Numbered from the stretch's first letter, positions 1-12,487 are shown. The stretch is DNA of 64,000 nt from Streptomyces minutiscleroticus (GCF_014650875.1 NZ_BMVU01000017.1:1-64000), one strand, 5' to 3'. Notes: generated from the letters alone by a model not told the origin. Translations and numbers: made by a program.

Positions 1-160
1 GGGACCATGGTCCCGGCGCGCTTCGCGCACATCTCCTCCAACCGCCCGGCTCGCCGGCTGCCGCCGCCTGCACCGCCGCTACGAGCGCAAGGCGGAGCAC
101 TTCCTGGCCTTCACCAGCATCGCCTGCACCCTCATCTGCCACCGCCGCCTCGCCAAATGA
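1..160 (+). pseudogene. C-terminal tail of a DDE transposase, cut by the window edge
   Basis: The frame ending at the TGA at 158-160 reads as the usual end of an IS4/IS5-type transposase: an RRLHRRYERKAEHFLAF stretch followed by a hydrophobic segment and HRRLAK. Sequence upstream of this in the same frame (about 19 codons) does not look like the expected conserved region, so the copy may be frameshifted as well as cut by the window edge. No terminal inverted repeat can be assigned. It marks the left flank of the dormancy gene block as a former insertion site. Confidence 0.5.
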
Positions 161-221
161 GATGACCTCTTAGCCGGTCCAGTCCGGGCCTGATTCCCCG
201 TCCTTCAAGGTGGTAAGCACG

Positions 222-1965
222 TCAGTCCTGCGGCGGATCCTGCGTCTTTCCCAACAGTGCGTGCCACATCAGCATGGTCCCTCCGCCGTCCGGAGTGGTG
301 ATCTCCAGGTCGCCGCCCAGCTGCCGGGCCCGTTCGGCCATGTTGCGCAAGCCGCTGCGCCGGCCGCCGGGCGGGATGCCGACGCCGTTGTCGGAGACGG
401 TCAGGCGCACTTCGCGCCCGTCCGTCTCCAGCACCACCTCGACGCGGTCGGCGTGCGCGTGCCGGGCGACGTTCGTCAGGGCCTCGGACAGGACGGCCAG
501 GATGTGGTCGGCCGTCTTCCTGGGCACGTTCGTGTCGAGCAGGCCTTCCATGCGCACGCTGGGGGGAAAGCCCAGCACGGACGCGGCCTCGCCGGCGGCC
601 CGTACGGCGCCGGCGCGCAGTCCGGGTGCGACGTCGTCGTCCCGCGTCCGCAGGGCGAAGATCGTCGACCTGATGATTTTGATGGTCTCGTCCAGGTCGC
701 CCACGGCCCGCAGCACCCGTTCGGAGGCCTCCGCGTGGTCGATGAACCGGCCGGCGCTCTGCAGGGTCATGCCGGTGGCGAACAGCCGCTGGATCGCCAG
801 ATCGTGCAGGTCGCGTGCGATACGGTCGCGGTCCTCCAGAACAGCGATCTGTGCCGCGTCCCTGCGGCGTTCGGCCAGTTCCATGGCGATTGCGGCCTGC
901 GCCGCGAAGCCCTGCAGCGGTTCCATCTCCTTCTCGGAGAACTCGGCTCCGCTCGCCTCCCGTGCCAGCAGGACGACACCGCGTACGCCGTCCGCCGTTC
1001 CCACGGGGACCGCCACGGCCGGGCCCAGGCCGGTGAAGCGCGGCGGGCCGGCCGAGATCCGGTCGTCCTGCGAGACCGTCCGGGGTGATCACCGGTGCGG
1101 CCTGGGCGAAGGCCCGGCCGATGAGGCTGTTCTCCTTGGGCAGTACCAGCCCGCGGTGTGCCTCGGCCTGCCGGCCCATGGCCAGTTCCACCGTGAGCGT
1201 GTCGGTGTTCTGCATCGGCACCGCGACCACAGCGAGGGCGGCACCGGTGATCTCCCGTGCCCGCTCGGCGATCAGCCGCAGCACCTCCGCCTGCCCGCTG
1301 CCCGACATCAGACGGTGCGTGATCTCGCCGTTCGCCCTGAGCCAGCGCTCACGCAGCCGGGACTCCTCGTACAGCCGGGCGTTGTCGATCGCCACGCCGG
1401 CCGCCACCGCCAGCGTCGACAGCACGGACTCGTCGTCCTTGTCGAACTGTCCCCCGCCGCGCTTCTCGGTCAGGTACAGGTTGCCGAAGACCTGGTTGCG
1501 CACTCGGATGGGCACGCCCAGGAAGGTGTTCATGGGCGGGTGGTGGGGCGGGAAACCGTAGGAAGCCGGATGCTCGGACAGCTTCGGCAGCCTGAGCGGT
1601 TCGGGGTGGCGGATCAGCTCGCCCAGGATGCCGTGTCCCTCGGGGAAGTTCCCGATGCGGGTGATCTGCTCCTCGCTGACGCCTACGGTGTGGAAGGCCG
1701 ACAGCCGCTTGCCGTCCGGGCCGATCACGCCGAGCGCGGCGTACTCCGCCTCGACCAGTACCGCCGCGGCTTCCACGATGCTGTACAGCGCCTGCTCAAG
1801 GTCGAGTTCCCGGCCGACGGACAGCACCGCCTCCAGCAGGCTGTGCACCCGGTTCTGGGTGCCCCGGGCCGCGTCCAGGCGGGCCTGAAGTTCCTCGAGC
1901 AGTTCGTCCAGCCGGAGCTGGGGCAGCCGTATGCGAGCTTCCCGCGCTTCCTCGGAGCCTGCCAA
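222..1965 (-). pseudogene. osdK: DosS/OsdK-type GAF-GAF sensor histidine kinase, split by an apparent frameshift
   Basis: The product would be a redox/oxygen-sensing kinase of about 580 residues that phosphorylates an OsdR/DevR regulator. The first frame (start 1965) carries GAF-A (about residues 45-200) with GFPPHHPPMNTFLGVP, which matches the haem-ligand region of mycobacterial DosS; the ligand histidine corresponds to about residue 142. GAF-B follows. Near 1082-1085 (a GGGG run, CCCC on the coding strand) the reading passes to another frame, which carries the H-box DRIARDLHDLAIQRLFA, an N-box (EALTNVARHAHAD) and a G-box (DNGVGI) to the stop at 222. Removing one base restores a continuous kinase. 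As written, the first frame runs on as unrelated sequence and the kinase core lacks a good start. Sequencing error and genuine inactivation cannot be separated here. The partner regulator is about 16 kb away at 18089-18781, whereas in S. coelicolor osdK and osdR are adjacent. Confidence 0.82.
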
Positions 1966-2120
1966 CGTGACCCTTCACCGTCCCGCGTAGTACCGACAGC
2001 TGTTCGACCCGGCTGCCACGGTAGCCGGTGGAGGAGGAACTCCACCACGGGATCACATCGGCCACGAAAGAGCGGGCCGTCCGGCCGGCGGGCGGGTCGG
2101 GAAGCGGGCGGTGGCGCTGG

Positions 2121-3149
2121 TCAGCGGCGCGGGAGCCGGGCGGCGACGTACTCGGTGAGGTCCAGCAGACGGTTGGTGTAGCCCCACTCGTTGTCGTACC
2201 AGCCGAAGACCTTCACCAGCTCGCCGCGCACTTGGGTCAAAGGGGCGTCCAGGACGCAGGAGGCGGGGTCGCCGACCACGTCGCGGGAGACGATCGGGGC
2301 GTCGGACACCCGCAGGATACCCTTCAGGGGCCCGTCGGCGGCCTCGCGGAAGGCGGCGTCGACCTCGTCCCCGGTGACGGGCCGCTGAAGGATCACGCTC
2401 AGATCGGTCAGGGAGCCGTCCTCGACGGGCACGCGCACGGCGATGCCGTCCAGCGTCCCGGCCAGCTCCGGCAGCACGAGCCCGACGGCCCGCGCGGCGC
2501 CGGTGCTGGTGGGAATAATGTTGACGGCGGCGCTGCGGCCGCGGCGCAGGTCCTTGTGCGGGCCGTCCAGGACGACCTGGTCGTTGGTGTAGCCGTGGAT
2601 CGCGGTCATCAGGCCCTTCACGATGCCGAAGCGCTCGGCCAGCACCTTCGCCATGGGGGCGACGCAGTTGGTGGTGCACGAGGCGTTGGAGACCACGTGA
2701 TGCCGGTCGGCGTCGTAGGTTCCTTCGTTGACGCCCATGACCACGGTCGCGTCGACGTCCTTGCCGGGTACCGACAGCAGCACCTTGCGGGCTCCCGCCG
2801 TCAGGTGCCGGCCGGCCTGCTCACGGGTGCGGAAGCGGCCCGTGGACTCGATGACGATGTCCACGCCGAGGTCGCCCCAGGCCAGGGCGGCCGGGTCCCG
2901 CTCCGCGGTCACGGCGACGCGGTGGCCGTCCACGGTCAGCGAGGTGTCGTCGTGCTCCACGGCCCGGCCGAGCCGTCCGTAGGTCGAGTCGTAGGCCAGC
3001 AGGTGGGCCAGTGCCTGCGGGGAGGTGATGTCGTTGACCGCCACCACCTCCACCGGCGTACCGGCCCCGCTGTGCGCGCGTTCCAGCACACAGCGCAGGT
3101 AGTTGCGTCCGATGCGGCCGAAACCGTTGATGCCCACGCGTACGCTCAT
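2121..3149 (-). CDS. gap: Type I glyceraldehyde-3-phosphate dehydrogenase
   Basis: Converts glyceraldehyde 3-phosphate to 1,3-bisphosphoglycerate with NAD(P) in cytosolic glycolysis. The 342-residue length is normal. The N-terminal Rossmann motif VGINGFGRIGR, catalytic Cys158 in SNASCTTN and His185 in TAIHGYTND are all present, and the C-terminus has the family motif WYDNEWGY. The ATG at 3149 follows an AAGGA-type ribosome site. It is probably a second, condition-specific GAPDH rather than the housekeeping copy, because it sits among fermentation and stress genes and has an OsdR-like box 108 bp upstream. The sensor kinase gene follows 155 bp downstream on the same strand, so read-through is possible. 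Confidence 0.95.
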   Translation of the reverse strand: MSVRVGINGFGRIGRNYLRCVLERAHSGAGTPVEVVAVNDITSPQALAHLLAYDSTYGRLGRAVEHDDTSLTVDGHRVAVTAERDPAALAWGDLGVDIVIESTGRFRTREQAGRHLTAGARKVLLSVPGKDVDATVVMGVNEGTYDADRHHVVSNASCTTNCVAPMAKVLAERFGIVKGLMTAIHGYTNDQVVLDGPHKDLRRGRSAAVNIIPTSTGAARAVGLVLPELAGTLDGIAVRVPVEDGSLTDLSVILQRPVTGDEVDAAFREAADGPLKGILRVSDAPIVSRDVVGDPASCVLDAPLTQVRGELVKVFGWYDNEWGYTNRLLDLTEYVAARLPRR

Positions 3150-3256
3150 GTCGGTCGTCCTTTCGACGGGTCCGTGGTGCCCGGTGAGGTCCGGGCGCGA
3201 TGTCAGCCTTCCGCCGGTGCCCGGGGACGGGCTTGGGCCGGAGAGGGACCGGATGC

Positions 3257-3270
3257 GGGACGTTCGGCCC
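3257..3270. promoter_or_regulatory. OsdR/DevR-like box upstream of gap
   Basis: GGGAC-GTTC-GGCCC, a dyad with a 4-bp centre, 108 bp upstream of the gap start. The same 14-mer occurs in reverse orientation at 13933-13946 upstream of a DoxX gene, which argues against chance. The factor is inferred from similarity to the mycobacterial DevR box core and from osdR in the same window. Confidence 0.6.
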
Positions 3271-3418
3271 TGCGCGGCGGGCCGGACGGACGGCTCCGGG
3301 TCCGCACGCGGGCCCCGGCCGGCGGTCGGCGGCCGGGGCGTCGGTGTGGATGCGGCCCGGCAGGCGAGAAAGGGGGCGGGACCGGTCGGCCGGGCCCGGT
3401 TGCTCGCGCCGGGCGGGT

Positions 3419-5803
3419 TCAGCCGTCCCAGGTCCAGTCGGCGACCTCGGGCAGGTCGGTGCCGTGTTCGCGGATCCACATGTCGTGGCGCTGCCGGGCG
3501 TCCTGCATCCGCTGCCGCAGGGCCGCGGCACGCACGGCGAGGCCGGGCACGCGGTCGATGACGTCCATGACCAGCCGGTAGCGGTCCATGTCGTTGCGGA
3601 CCACCATGTCGAACGGTGTCGTGGTGGTGCCGATCTCCTTGTAGCCGCGCACGTGCAGGTTCCTGTGGCCGGTGCGGCGGTAGGCCAGGCGGTGGACCAG
3701 CCACGGGTAACCGTGGTAGGCGAAGACCACTGGCTTGTCCGGCGGGAAGAGCCCGTCGTACTCGAAGTCGGTCATGCCGTGCGGGTGCTCCTCCTGCGGC
3801 ATGAGCCGGGCGACGTCGACGACGTTGACGACCCGTACCGCCAGTTCCGGCAGGTGGCGGCGCAGCAGCTGGGCGGCGGCCAGGATCTCCTGGGTGGGTA
3901 CGTCGCCCGCGCAGGCGAGTACCACGTCGGGTGCGCGTGAGCCGTCCTCGGTCCCCGCCCAGTCCCAGATGCCGGCGCCCCGGGCGCAGTGCGCCTTGGC
4001 CTCCTCCATGGACAGCCAGTCGAAGCAGGACTGCTTGCCCGCGACGATCACATTGACGTAGTCGCGGCTGCGCAGGGCGTGGTCGGCCACGGACAGCAGG
4101 GTGTTGGCGTCCGGCGGAAAGTAGACGCGGACGGCCTCGGGGCTCTTGTTGAGGACGTGGTCGACGAAGCCGGGGTCCTGGTGGGAGAAGCCGTTGTGGT
4201 CCTGGCGCCACACGTGCGAGGTCAGCAGATAGTTCAGCGAGGCGATCGGCGCCCGCCAGGGCAGGCGGCGGGTGACGCGCAGCCACTTGATGTGCTGGTT
4301 GACCATCGAGTCGACGATGTGGACGAATGCCTCGTAGCAGGAGAACAGCCCGTGCCGTCCGGTGAGGAGGTAGCCCTCCAGCCAGCCCTGGCAGGTGTGC
4401 TCGGACAGGATCTCCATCACCCGGCCGTGGTGGTCGAGGTGTTCGTCGACCGGCAGTGTCTGTGCCTGCCATGCCTTGCCGCTGGCGGTGTAGACGGCCT
4501 GGAGGCGGTTGGAGGCGGTCTCGTCGGGGCCGACCAGGCGGAAGTCGCGCCGGTCGGCGGTGGCCTCCATGACGTTCTCCAGCAGGTCGCCGAGGACCCG
4601 GGTGGGCTCGTGCATGCTCGCCCCGGGCTTGTCCACCGGGACCGCGTAGCGCTCCAGCGCGGGAAGCGGCAGTTCGCGCAGGAGCAGTCCGCCGTTGGCG
4701 TGCGGGGTCGCGCCCAGGCGACGGGGGCCTTCCGGGACGCAGGCCAGTACCTGTTCGCGGGGGTGGCCGTCCTTGTCGAAGAACTCCTCGGGCCGGTAGG
4801 AGCGCAGCCACGCCTCCAACTGGCGCAGGTGGTCGGGGTTGTCGCGCACGCCGGACAGCGGAACCTGGTGCGCGCGCCACGTCCCCTCCACGGGCAGGCC
4901 GTCGACCTCGGCGGGACCGGTCCAGCCCTTCGGGGTGCGCAGCACGATGACCGGCCACAGCGCACGTTCGGTGCCGCCCTCCTCGCGGGCGGTGCGCTGG
5001 ATGAGCGCAATGCGGTCCAGAGCCTGGTCCATCGCGGCCGCCATCGCTCTGTGCACCGTCATCGGATCGTTCCCCGTGACGTGGACCGGCTCGTGACCGT
5101 AGCCGCGCAGGAGGGCGTCCAGCTCCTCGCGCGGGAGCCGGGACAGCACGGCCGGGTTGGCGATCTTGTAGCCGTTGAGGTGCAGGACCGGCAGGACCGC
5201 GCCGTCGTGGACGGGGTCGAGGAACTTGTTGGAGTGCCAGGACGCGGCCAGCGGGCCCGTCTCCGCCTCGCCGTCGCCGATCACGCAGGCGACGACCAGG
5301 TCGGGGTTGTCCAGGGCGGCGCCGTAGGCGTGGGAGAGGGAGTAGCCCAGTTCACCGCCCTCGTGGATCGAGCCGGGGGTCTCGGGCGCCACGTGGCTGG
5401 GCACACCGCCGGGGAAGGAGAACTGCTTGAAGAGGCGGGCCATGCCGGCCGCGTCCCGCGTGATGTCCGGGTAGGTCTCGGTGTAGGACCCCTCCAGCCA
5501 GGAATTGGCCAGGACGGCGGGCCCGCCGTGGCCGGGACCCCAGATGCACAGTGCCTGGAGGTCACGGGCCTTGACGGCACGGTTGAGGTGGGTGTGGACC
5601 AGGTTCAGGCCCGGAGAGGTGCCCCAGTGGCCGAGCAGCCGCGGCTTGACGTGCTCCGGACGCAGGGACTCGGTGAGCAGGGGGTTCGCCATGAGGTAGA
5701 TCTGGCCGACGGCGAGGTAGTTCGCCGCCCGCCAGTGGGCGTCCAGACAGGCCAGCTCCTCCTCCGTCGGTGCGTTGGATACCTGCTGCTTGTCCGAGGA
5801 CAT
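3419..5803 (-). CDS. xfp: Xylulose-5-phosphate/fructose-6-phosphate phosphoketolase
   Basis: A TPP- and Mg-dependent enzyme that cleaves xylulose 5-phosphate (or fructose 6-phosphate) with phosphate to acetyl phosphate plus glyceraldehyde 3-phosphate (or erythrose 4-phosphate). The 794-residue length is full size. The N-terminal domain has WGPGHGGPA (about 88-96), SIHEGGELGYSLSHAYG and the TPP-binding GDGEAETG (176-183); the central domain has VDEHLDHHGRVMEILSEH; the C-terminal domain ends normally. The ATG at 5803 is preceded by GGAGGAA at good spacing. It is divergent from ppdK across a 198-bp region with one OsdR-like box. Acetyl phosphate from this enzyme could feed acetate or, through acetyl-CoA, AdhE-dependent ethanol formation. 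Confidence 0.95.
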   Translation of the reverse strand: MSSDKQQVSNAPTEEELACLDAHWRAANYLAVGQIYLMANPLLTESLRPEHVKPRLLGHWGTSPGLNLVHTHLNRAVKARDLQALCIWGPGHGGPAVLANSWLEGSYTETYPDITRDAAGMARLFKQFSFPGGVPSHVAPETPGSIHEGGELGYSLSHAYGAALDNPDLVVACVIGDGEAETGPLAASWHSNKFLDPVHDGAVLPVLHLNGYKIANPAVLSRLPREELDALLRGYGHEPVHVTGNDPMTVHRAMAAAMDQALDRIALIQRTAREEGGTERALWPVIVLRTPKGWTGPAEVDGLPVEGTWRAHQVPLSGVRDNPDHLRQLEAWLRSYRPEEFFDKDGHPREQVLACVPEGPRRLGATPHANGGLLLRELPLPALERYAVPVDKPGASMHEPTRVLGDLLENVMEATADRRDFRLVGPDETASNRLQAVYTASGKAWQAQTLPVDEHLDHHGRVMEILSEHTCQGWLEGYLLTGRHGLFSCYEAFVHIVDSMVNQHIKWLRVTRRLPWRAPIASLNYLLTSHVWRQDHNGFSHQDPGFVDHVLNKSPEAVRVYFPPDANTLLSVADHALRSRDYVNVIVAGKQSCFDWLSMEEAKAHCARGAGIWDWAGTEDGSRAPDVVLACAGDVPTQEILAAAQLLRRHLPELAVRVVNVVDVARLMPQEEHPHGMTDFEYDGLFPPDKPVVFAYHGYPWLVHRLAYRRTGHRNLHVRGYKEIGTTTTPFDMVVRNDMDRYRLVMDVIDRVPGLAVRAAALRQRMQDARQRHDMWIREHGTDLPEVADWTWDG

Positions 5804-5891
5804 AGGGGTTTCCTCCGTATCGGAACAGCGGTTGGGCAAGTGCGCCGGTGGTGTCGTCTCCACCCTCCGCCGATCCGCCGGGCGACCGACA

Positions 5892-5905
5892 GGGCCCATC
5901 GACCC
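5892..5905. promoter_or_regulatory. OsdR-like box between xfp and ppdK
   Basis: GGGCC-CATC-GACCC lies 89 bp from the xfp start and 97 bp from the ppdK start. The second half-site departs from the best consensus. Its central position suggests that it could serve both divergent genes. Confidence 0.45.
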
Positions 5906-6001
5906 CGACGCCCGGGTCCGCCGGCACCTGTCGGCGGGCGCACGCCCGGACCCACCCTGGCACCGGAACGCGTCAGCCCCCGGCCCGAGGAGCGCAGCGT
6001 C

Positions 6002-8698
<2,697 letters not shown>

Positions 8699-8800
8699 CC
8701 GAAACCCACGCCCCTCCGCCCGGGGCCGACCGGCCCTGGCACAAGCGGCTCGGCGAGCAGCAGCCCCGAACCGGCGCACTGATCACAAGGAGTGAGACGC

Positions 8801-9184
8801 ATGACCGCCAAGGACGTCGAAACCAGCGGCCCCACCGAGGCTGTACAAGTGCGGACCGAGGGTGACGTGGACGAGGAGTCGCTCGCCTACTTCCGGGAGA
8901 AGGTCCGCGCCGTGCTCGGCCGCCCCGGACTTCCCCCCGCCAGCGGCGAGGTGCGCCTCACCCGGGCCGCATCCCACCACGTCGTACTTCCCTGGTTCGC
9001 CGGCGCCGAGATCCAGGTGGGCGGCGACCTCGTCGTCGTACACGCTCGCGAGGCGAGCGCCCGGGAGGTCGCCGACCGGTTGCAGGACCGGCTGCGCAGC
9101 CGCACCGAACGCTGCGCGCACCGCCGGGACACGGACCGCAGGACGGCCACACCGCCCCCGTGGCGCGGCGGCTCCCGGCCGTAG
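8801..9184 (+). CDS. Short HPF/RaiA-like ribosome-associated protein (dormancy type)
   Basis: A 127-residue protein resembling the N-terminal domain of the hibernation-promoting / dormancy-associated ribosome factors (RafS/DATIN relatives): VQVRTEGDVDEE, a helix FREKVRAVLGR, a strand with EVRLTRA, then AEIQVGGDLVVVHAREAS and a second helix ADRLQDRLRSR. That beta-alpha-beta-beta-beta-alpha order fits the fold. Long HPF proteins have a C-terminal dimerisation domain, which is missing; the last 25 residues are basic and proline-rich. The ATG at 8801 follows AAGGAG at good spacing; a GTG at 8792 is too close to that site. The call rests on pattern similarity only. The position between ppdK and adhE inside the dormancy block supports a stress role. 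Confidence 0.5.
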   Translation: MTAKDVETSGPTEAVQVRTEGDVDEESLAYFREKVRAVLGRPGLPPASGEVRLTRAASHHVVLPWFAGAEIQVGGDLVVVHAREASAREVADRLQDRLRSRTERCAHRRDTDRRTATPPPWRGGSRP

Positions 9185-9318
9185 CGGAAACTCCCCCGGC
9201 AGCCGTCCAACCGCCGGAGCGGTCAAGCGGCCGGTGACGGGCCGCCTGCCAAAAGCGCCGGCCCCGGCCCGCGACGGGCCACCCGGCCCGGGTGACCGGG
9301 ACCGGCGGATGCCGAATG

Positions 9319-9332
9319 GGGACCTTCGGCGC
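9319..9332. promoter_or_regulatory. OsdR-like box upstream of adhE
   Basis: GGGAC-CTTC-GGCGC, centred about 125 bp before the adhE ATG, the same distance class as the gap and pflB boxes. The second half-site has one departure from GGCCC. Confidence 0.5.
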
Positions 9333-9450
9333 CTGGGGCGGCCCCGCGAACCGCAGCACAGTGGAGATCGCGAGCGGCGTCCACGGCGCCGCTCCCGCCC
9401 GTCCGCCGCCGCCCGTCCGCGGCGGCTCCCCACCACGGAGGCGCATCCCC

Positions 9451-12090
9451 ATGACCCGACACGACGCAACCGCGGACCCGGCTGTCACCGGCGCGCCGTC
9501 CGACACCGCCATCGCCGTGGACCGCCTGGTGACCTCCGCCCTGAAGGCGCTCGACGACTATGAGGCGCTCACCCAGGAACAGGTCGACCACATCGTGAAG
9601 AAGGCCTCCGTCGCCGCCCTGGACCAGCACACGGCGCTGGCACGGCTCGCGGTGGAGGAGACCGGACGCGGCCTGTTCGAGGACAAGGCCGCCAAGAACA
9701 TGTTCGCCTGCGAGCACGTCACGCACAGCATGGGTCCGATGAAGACCGTCGGCGTCATCGCCCGCGACGACACCGAGGACATGGTCGAGATCGCGGAACC
9801 GGTGGGCGTGGTGTGCGCGGTCACCCCCGTCACCAACCCGACCTCCACCACCATCTTCAAGGCACTGATGGCACTGAAGACCCGCAACCCGGTCGTGTTC
9901 GCCTTCCACCCCTCCGCCCAGCGGTGCAGCGCCGAGGCGGCCCGCACCGTACGCGACGCGGCCGTCGCCGCCGGGGCGCCCGAGTACTGCGTGCAGTGGA
10001 TCGAGACGCCGTCGGTGGAGGCGACCGGCATGCTGATGCGGCACCCGGGCGTCTCACTGATCCTCGCCACCGGCGGCAACGCCATGGTCAAGGCCGCCTA
10101 CTCGGCCGGCAAGCCCGCCCTCGGCGTCGGCGCCGGCAACGTCCCCGCCTACGTCCACAAGAGCGCCGGGCTGCGGCGCGCCGTCAACGACCTGGTGCTG
10201 TCCAAGTCCTTCGACAACGGCATGATCTGCGCCTCCGAACAGGCCGTCATCCTGGACACCGAGATCTACGACGCGGCCCTGGCCGAGTTCGGCACCCTCC
10301 ACGCCCACTTGGCCACCGCCGAGGAGAAGGCGAAGCTGGAGGCGTTCCTCTTTCCCGCCTCCGGCGGCTCGGGCGCGGGCTGCGAACCCAAGGTCAACGC
10401 GGCCGCCGTCGGGCAGAGCCCGGCCTGGATCGCCGAGCACGCCGGATTCACCGTGCCCGACGACACCTCCCTGATCCTGGTGCAGGCCGAACGGGTCGGT
10501 CCCGACGAGCCGCTGACCCGCGAGAAGCTCTGCCCCGTCCTGGCCGTGCTGCGCGCGAAGGACGAACAGCAGGGCTTCGACCTGGCCGCCGACATGGTCG
10601 CCTTCCACGGCCAGGGCCACAGCGCCGTCGTCCACACCGAGGATGCGGACCTCGCCGAGGCCTACGGCCGGCGCATGAAGACCGTACGGGTCATCGTCAA
10701 CGCCCCCTCCTCCCAGGGCGCCATCGGCGGCATCTACAACAGCCTGCTGCCCTCGCTGACCCTGGGCTGCGGTTCCTGGGGCAGCACGTCGGTGTCCGAC
10801 AACGTCTCCGCCGCCCAGCTGCTGAACGTCAAGCGGGTCTCCACCCGCCGCAACAACCTGCAGTGGTTCAAGGTCCCGCCGAAGATCTACTTCGAACCGC
10901 AGGCCATCCGCTACCTGACCTCGATGCCGGACGTGCACCGCGTCACCGTGGTCACCGACGCGACCATGACCCGCCTCGGCTTCGTCGACCGGATCACACG
11001 CGTGCTCCAGCGCCGACGCGAGCCGGTGACCATGCAGATCATCGACAACGTCCGGCCCGAGCCGAGCATCGACTCCGTGCAGCGCGGCGCCGACCTGATG
11101 CGGGACTTCCGCCCGGACACGATCATCGCGCTGGGCGGCGGCTCACCCATGGACGCGGCCAAGGTGATGTGGCTGCTGTACGAGCAGCCCGGCATCGACT
11201 TCGCCGACATGCGGCAGAAGTTCTCCGACATCCGCAAGCGCGCCTTCCGCTTCCCCGTCCTGGGCAGGCTGGCCCGCCTGGTGTGCGTGCCCACCACCTC
11301 CGGCACCGGCGCCGAGGTCACCCCCTTCGCCGTCATCTCCGACCCGGCCACCGGCAAGAAGTACCCCCTGGCCGACTACGCCCTCACCCCCAGCGTGGCC
11401 ATCGTCGACCCGCTGCTGACCACCGCGCTGCCCCCGGCGCTCGCCGCCGACAGCGGCTTCGACGCCCTCACCCACGCCATCGAGGCGTACGTGTCCGTCT
11501 ACGCCAACGACTTCACCGACGGCCTCGCCCTGCACGCCGTCCGGCTGGTCTTCGACCACATCGAAGCGGCCGTGAACGACCGCGCGGGCTCACCGCAGGC
11601 GCGGGAGAAGATGCACAACGCCGGCACCATCGCGGGCATGGCCTTCGGCAACGCCTTCCTCGGCATCGTCCACGCCATGTCCCACACCCTGGGCGCCACC
11701 TTCCACGTCGCCCACGGCCGCACCAACGCCGTCCTGCTCCCCCACGTCATCCGCTACAACGGCACCGTCCCGGGCAAGCTCACCGGCTGGCCCAAGTACG
11801 AGAGCTACCGCGCCCCCGAACGCTTCCAAGACATCGCCCGCACCCTCAACCTGCCCGCCGCCACCCCGGCCGAGGGCGTGGAGTCGCTGGCCCGTGCCGT
11901 GGAGCGCCTGCGCGACGCCGTGGGCATCGAGCCGACGTTCGCAGCGCTGGGCGTCGACGAGCGAGCCTTCCTCGACGCCCTGCCCCAGCAGGCGCTCAAC
12001 GCCTACGAGGACCAGTGCGCGCCCGCCAACCCGCGGATGCCGATGCTCGACGACATGCAGGAGCTGATGCGCGCGGCCTACTACGGCTGA
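9451..12090 (+). CDS. adhE: Bifunctional aldehyde-alcohol dehydrogenase
   Basis: Reduces acetyl-CoA to acetaldehyde and then ethanol, oxidising two NADH. The 879 residues match the AdhE length. The N-terminal half is a CoA-acylating aldehyde dehydrogenase with catalytic Cys near residue 260 in NGMICASEQAV and the NAD-site region GVGAGNVPAYV. The C-terminal half is an iron-dependent alcohol dehydrogenase with GGGSPMDAAK (about 563-572), HAIEAYVS and the metal-ligand region VHAMSHTLGATFHVAHG. The ATG at 9451 is preceded by GGAGG. An OsdR-like box lies about 120 bp upstream and a very strong hairpin follows the stop, so the gene is probably its own transcription unit. Together with PFL and phosphoketolase it forms a redox-balancing ethanol branch. 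Confidence 0.95.
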   Translation: MTRHDATADPAVTGAPSDTAIAVDRLVTSALKALDDYEALTQEQVDHIVKKASVAALDQHTALARLAVEETGRGLFEDKAAKNMFACEHVTHSMGPMKTVGVIARDDTEDMVEIAEPVGVVCAVTPVTNPTSTTIFKALMALKTRNPVVFAFHPSAQRCSAEAARTVRDAAVAAGAPEYCVQWIETPSVEATGMLMRHPGVSLILATGGNAMVKAAYSAGKPALGVGAGNVPAYVHKSAGLRRAVNDLVLSKSFDNGMICASEQAVILDTEIYDAALAEFGTLHAHLATAEEKAKLEAFLFPASGGSGAGCEPKVNAAAVGQSPAWIAEHAGFTVPDDTSLILVQAERVGPDEPLTREKLCPVLAVLRAKDEQQGFDLAADMVAFHGQGHSAVVHTEDADLAEAYGRRMKTVRVIVNAPSSQGAIGGIYNSLLPSLTLGCGSWGSTSVSDNVSAAQLLNVKRVSTRRNNLQWFKVPPKIYFEPQAIRYLTSMPDVHRVTVVTDATMTRLGFVDRITRVLQRRREPVTMQIIDNVRPEPSIDSVQRGADLMRDFRPDTIIALGGGSPMDAAKVMWLLYEQPGIDFADMRQKFSDIRKRAFRFPVLGRLARLVCVPTTSGTGAEVTPFAVISDPATGKKYPLADYALTPSVAIVDPLLTTALPPALAADSGFDALTHAIEAYVSVYANDFTDGLALHAVRLVFDHIEAAVNDRAGSPQAREKMHNAGTIAGMAFGNAFLGIVHAMSHTLGATFHVAHGRTNAVLLPHVIRYNGTVPGKLTGWPKYESYRAPERFQDIARTLNLPAATPAEGVESLARAVERLRDAVGIEPTFAALGVDERAFLDALPQQALNAYEDQCAPANPRMPMLDDMQELMRAAYYG

Positions 12091-12115
12091 GCGCGGACGG
12101 CACCGGCGGACGCGA

Positions 12116-12166
12116 AAGAGCCGGCCGGGGGCCGGGGCCCGATGCCCCGGCCCCCGGCCGGCTCTT
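12116..12166 (+). terminator. Strong hairpin terminator after adhE
   Basis: A perfect 23-bp inverted repeat (12116-12138 with 12144-12166) and 5-nt loop, starting 25 bp after the adhE stop. There is no U tract, as is usual for Streptomyces terminators. Confidence 0.85.
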
Positions 12167-12487
12167 GTACACCGCGGCAGGACCGGGGCACGGCTCCCGT
12201 CCCGCACGTGGCAGCCGGGCCCCACCACCATGGGCCGGGATGCGCGGAAGGGGCCCGACGCGAAGGCCGTACCGGCCATGTGTGCCGCAGGTCCGCGTGA
12301 GCCGTCCGAAGCGTCCAGATGGTTCCGCCGGCTGCGGGCGGCCGGCACGGTGGTCGGGGGGAGCGGGCGGCGGGCGGATCGCCGATCGCACGGACCTGGA
12401 CAAGAAGAGGAACCGCCGATCAGGACGTGGCAGCACGGCGTACGCAGGGAACGGGAGCCGCCCCGGGTCGCTCGCGGGCCCGGCGCT
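12167..12487. other. Intergenic stretch, nothing recognised
   Basis: About 320 bp between the adhE terminator and the convergent Usp gene. Open frames here are shadows without recognisable motifs, and no convincing regulatory dyad was found. Confidence 0.5.

Noticed and set aside
12241..12262. GGGCCC-containing sequence near 12251 as another OsdR-like box
   Set aside because: The second half-site is at the wrong spacing and it lies after the adhE terminator with no gene start downstream.
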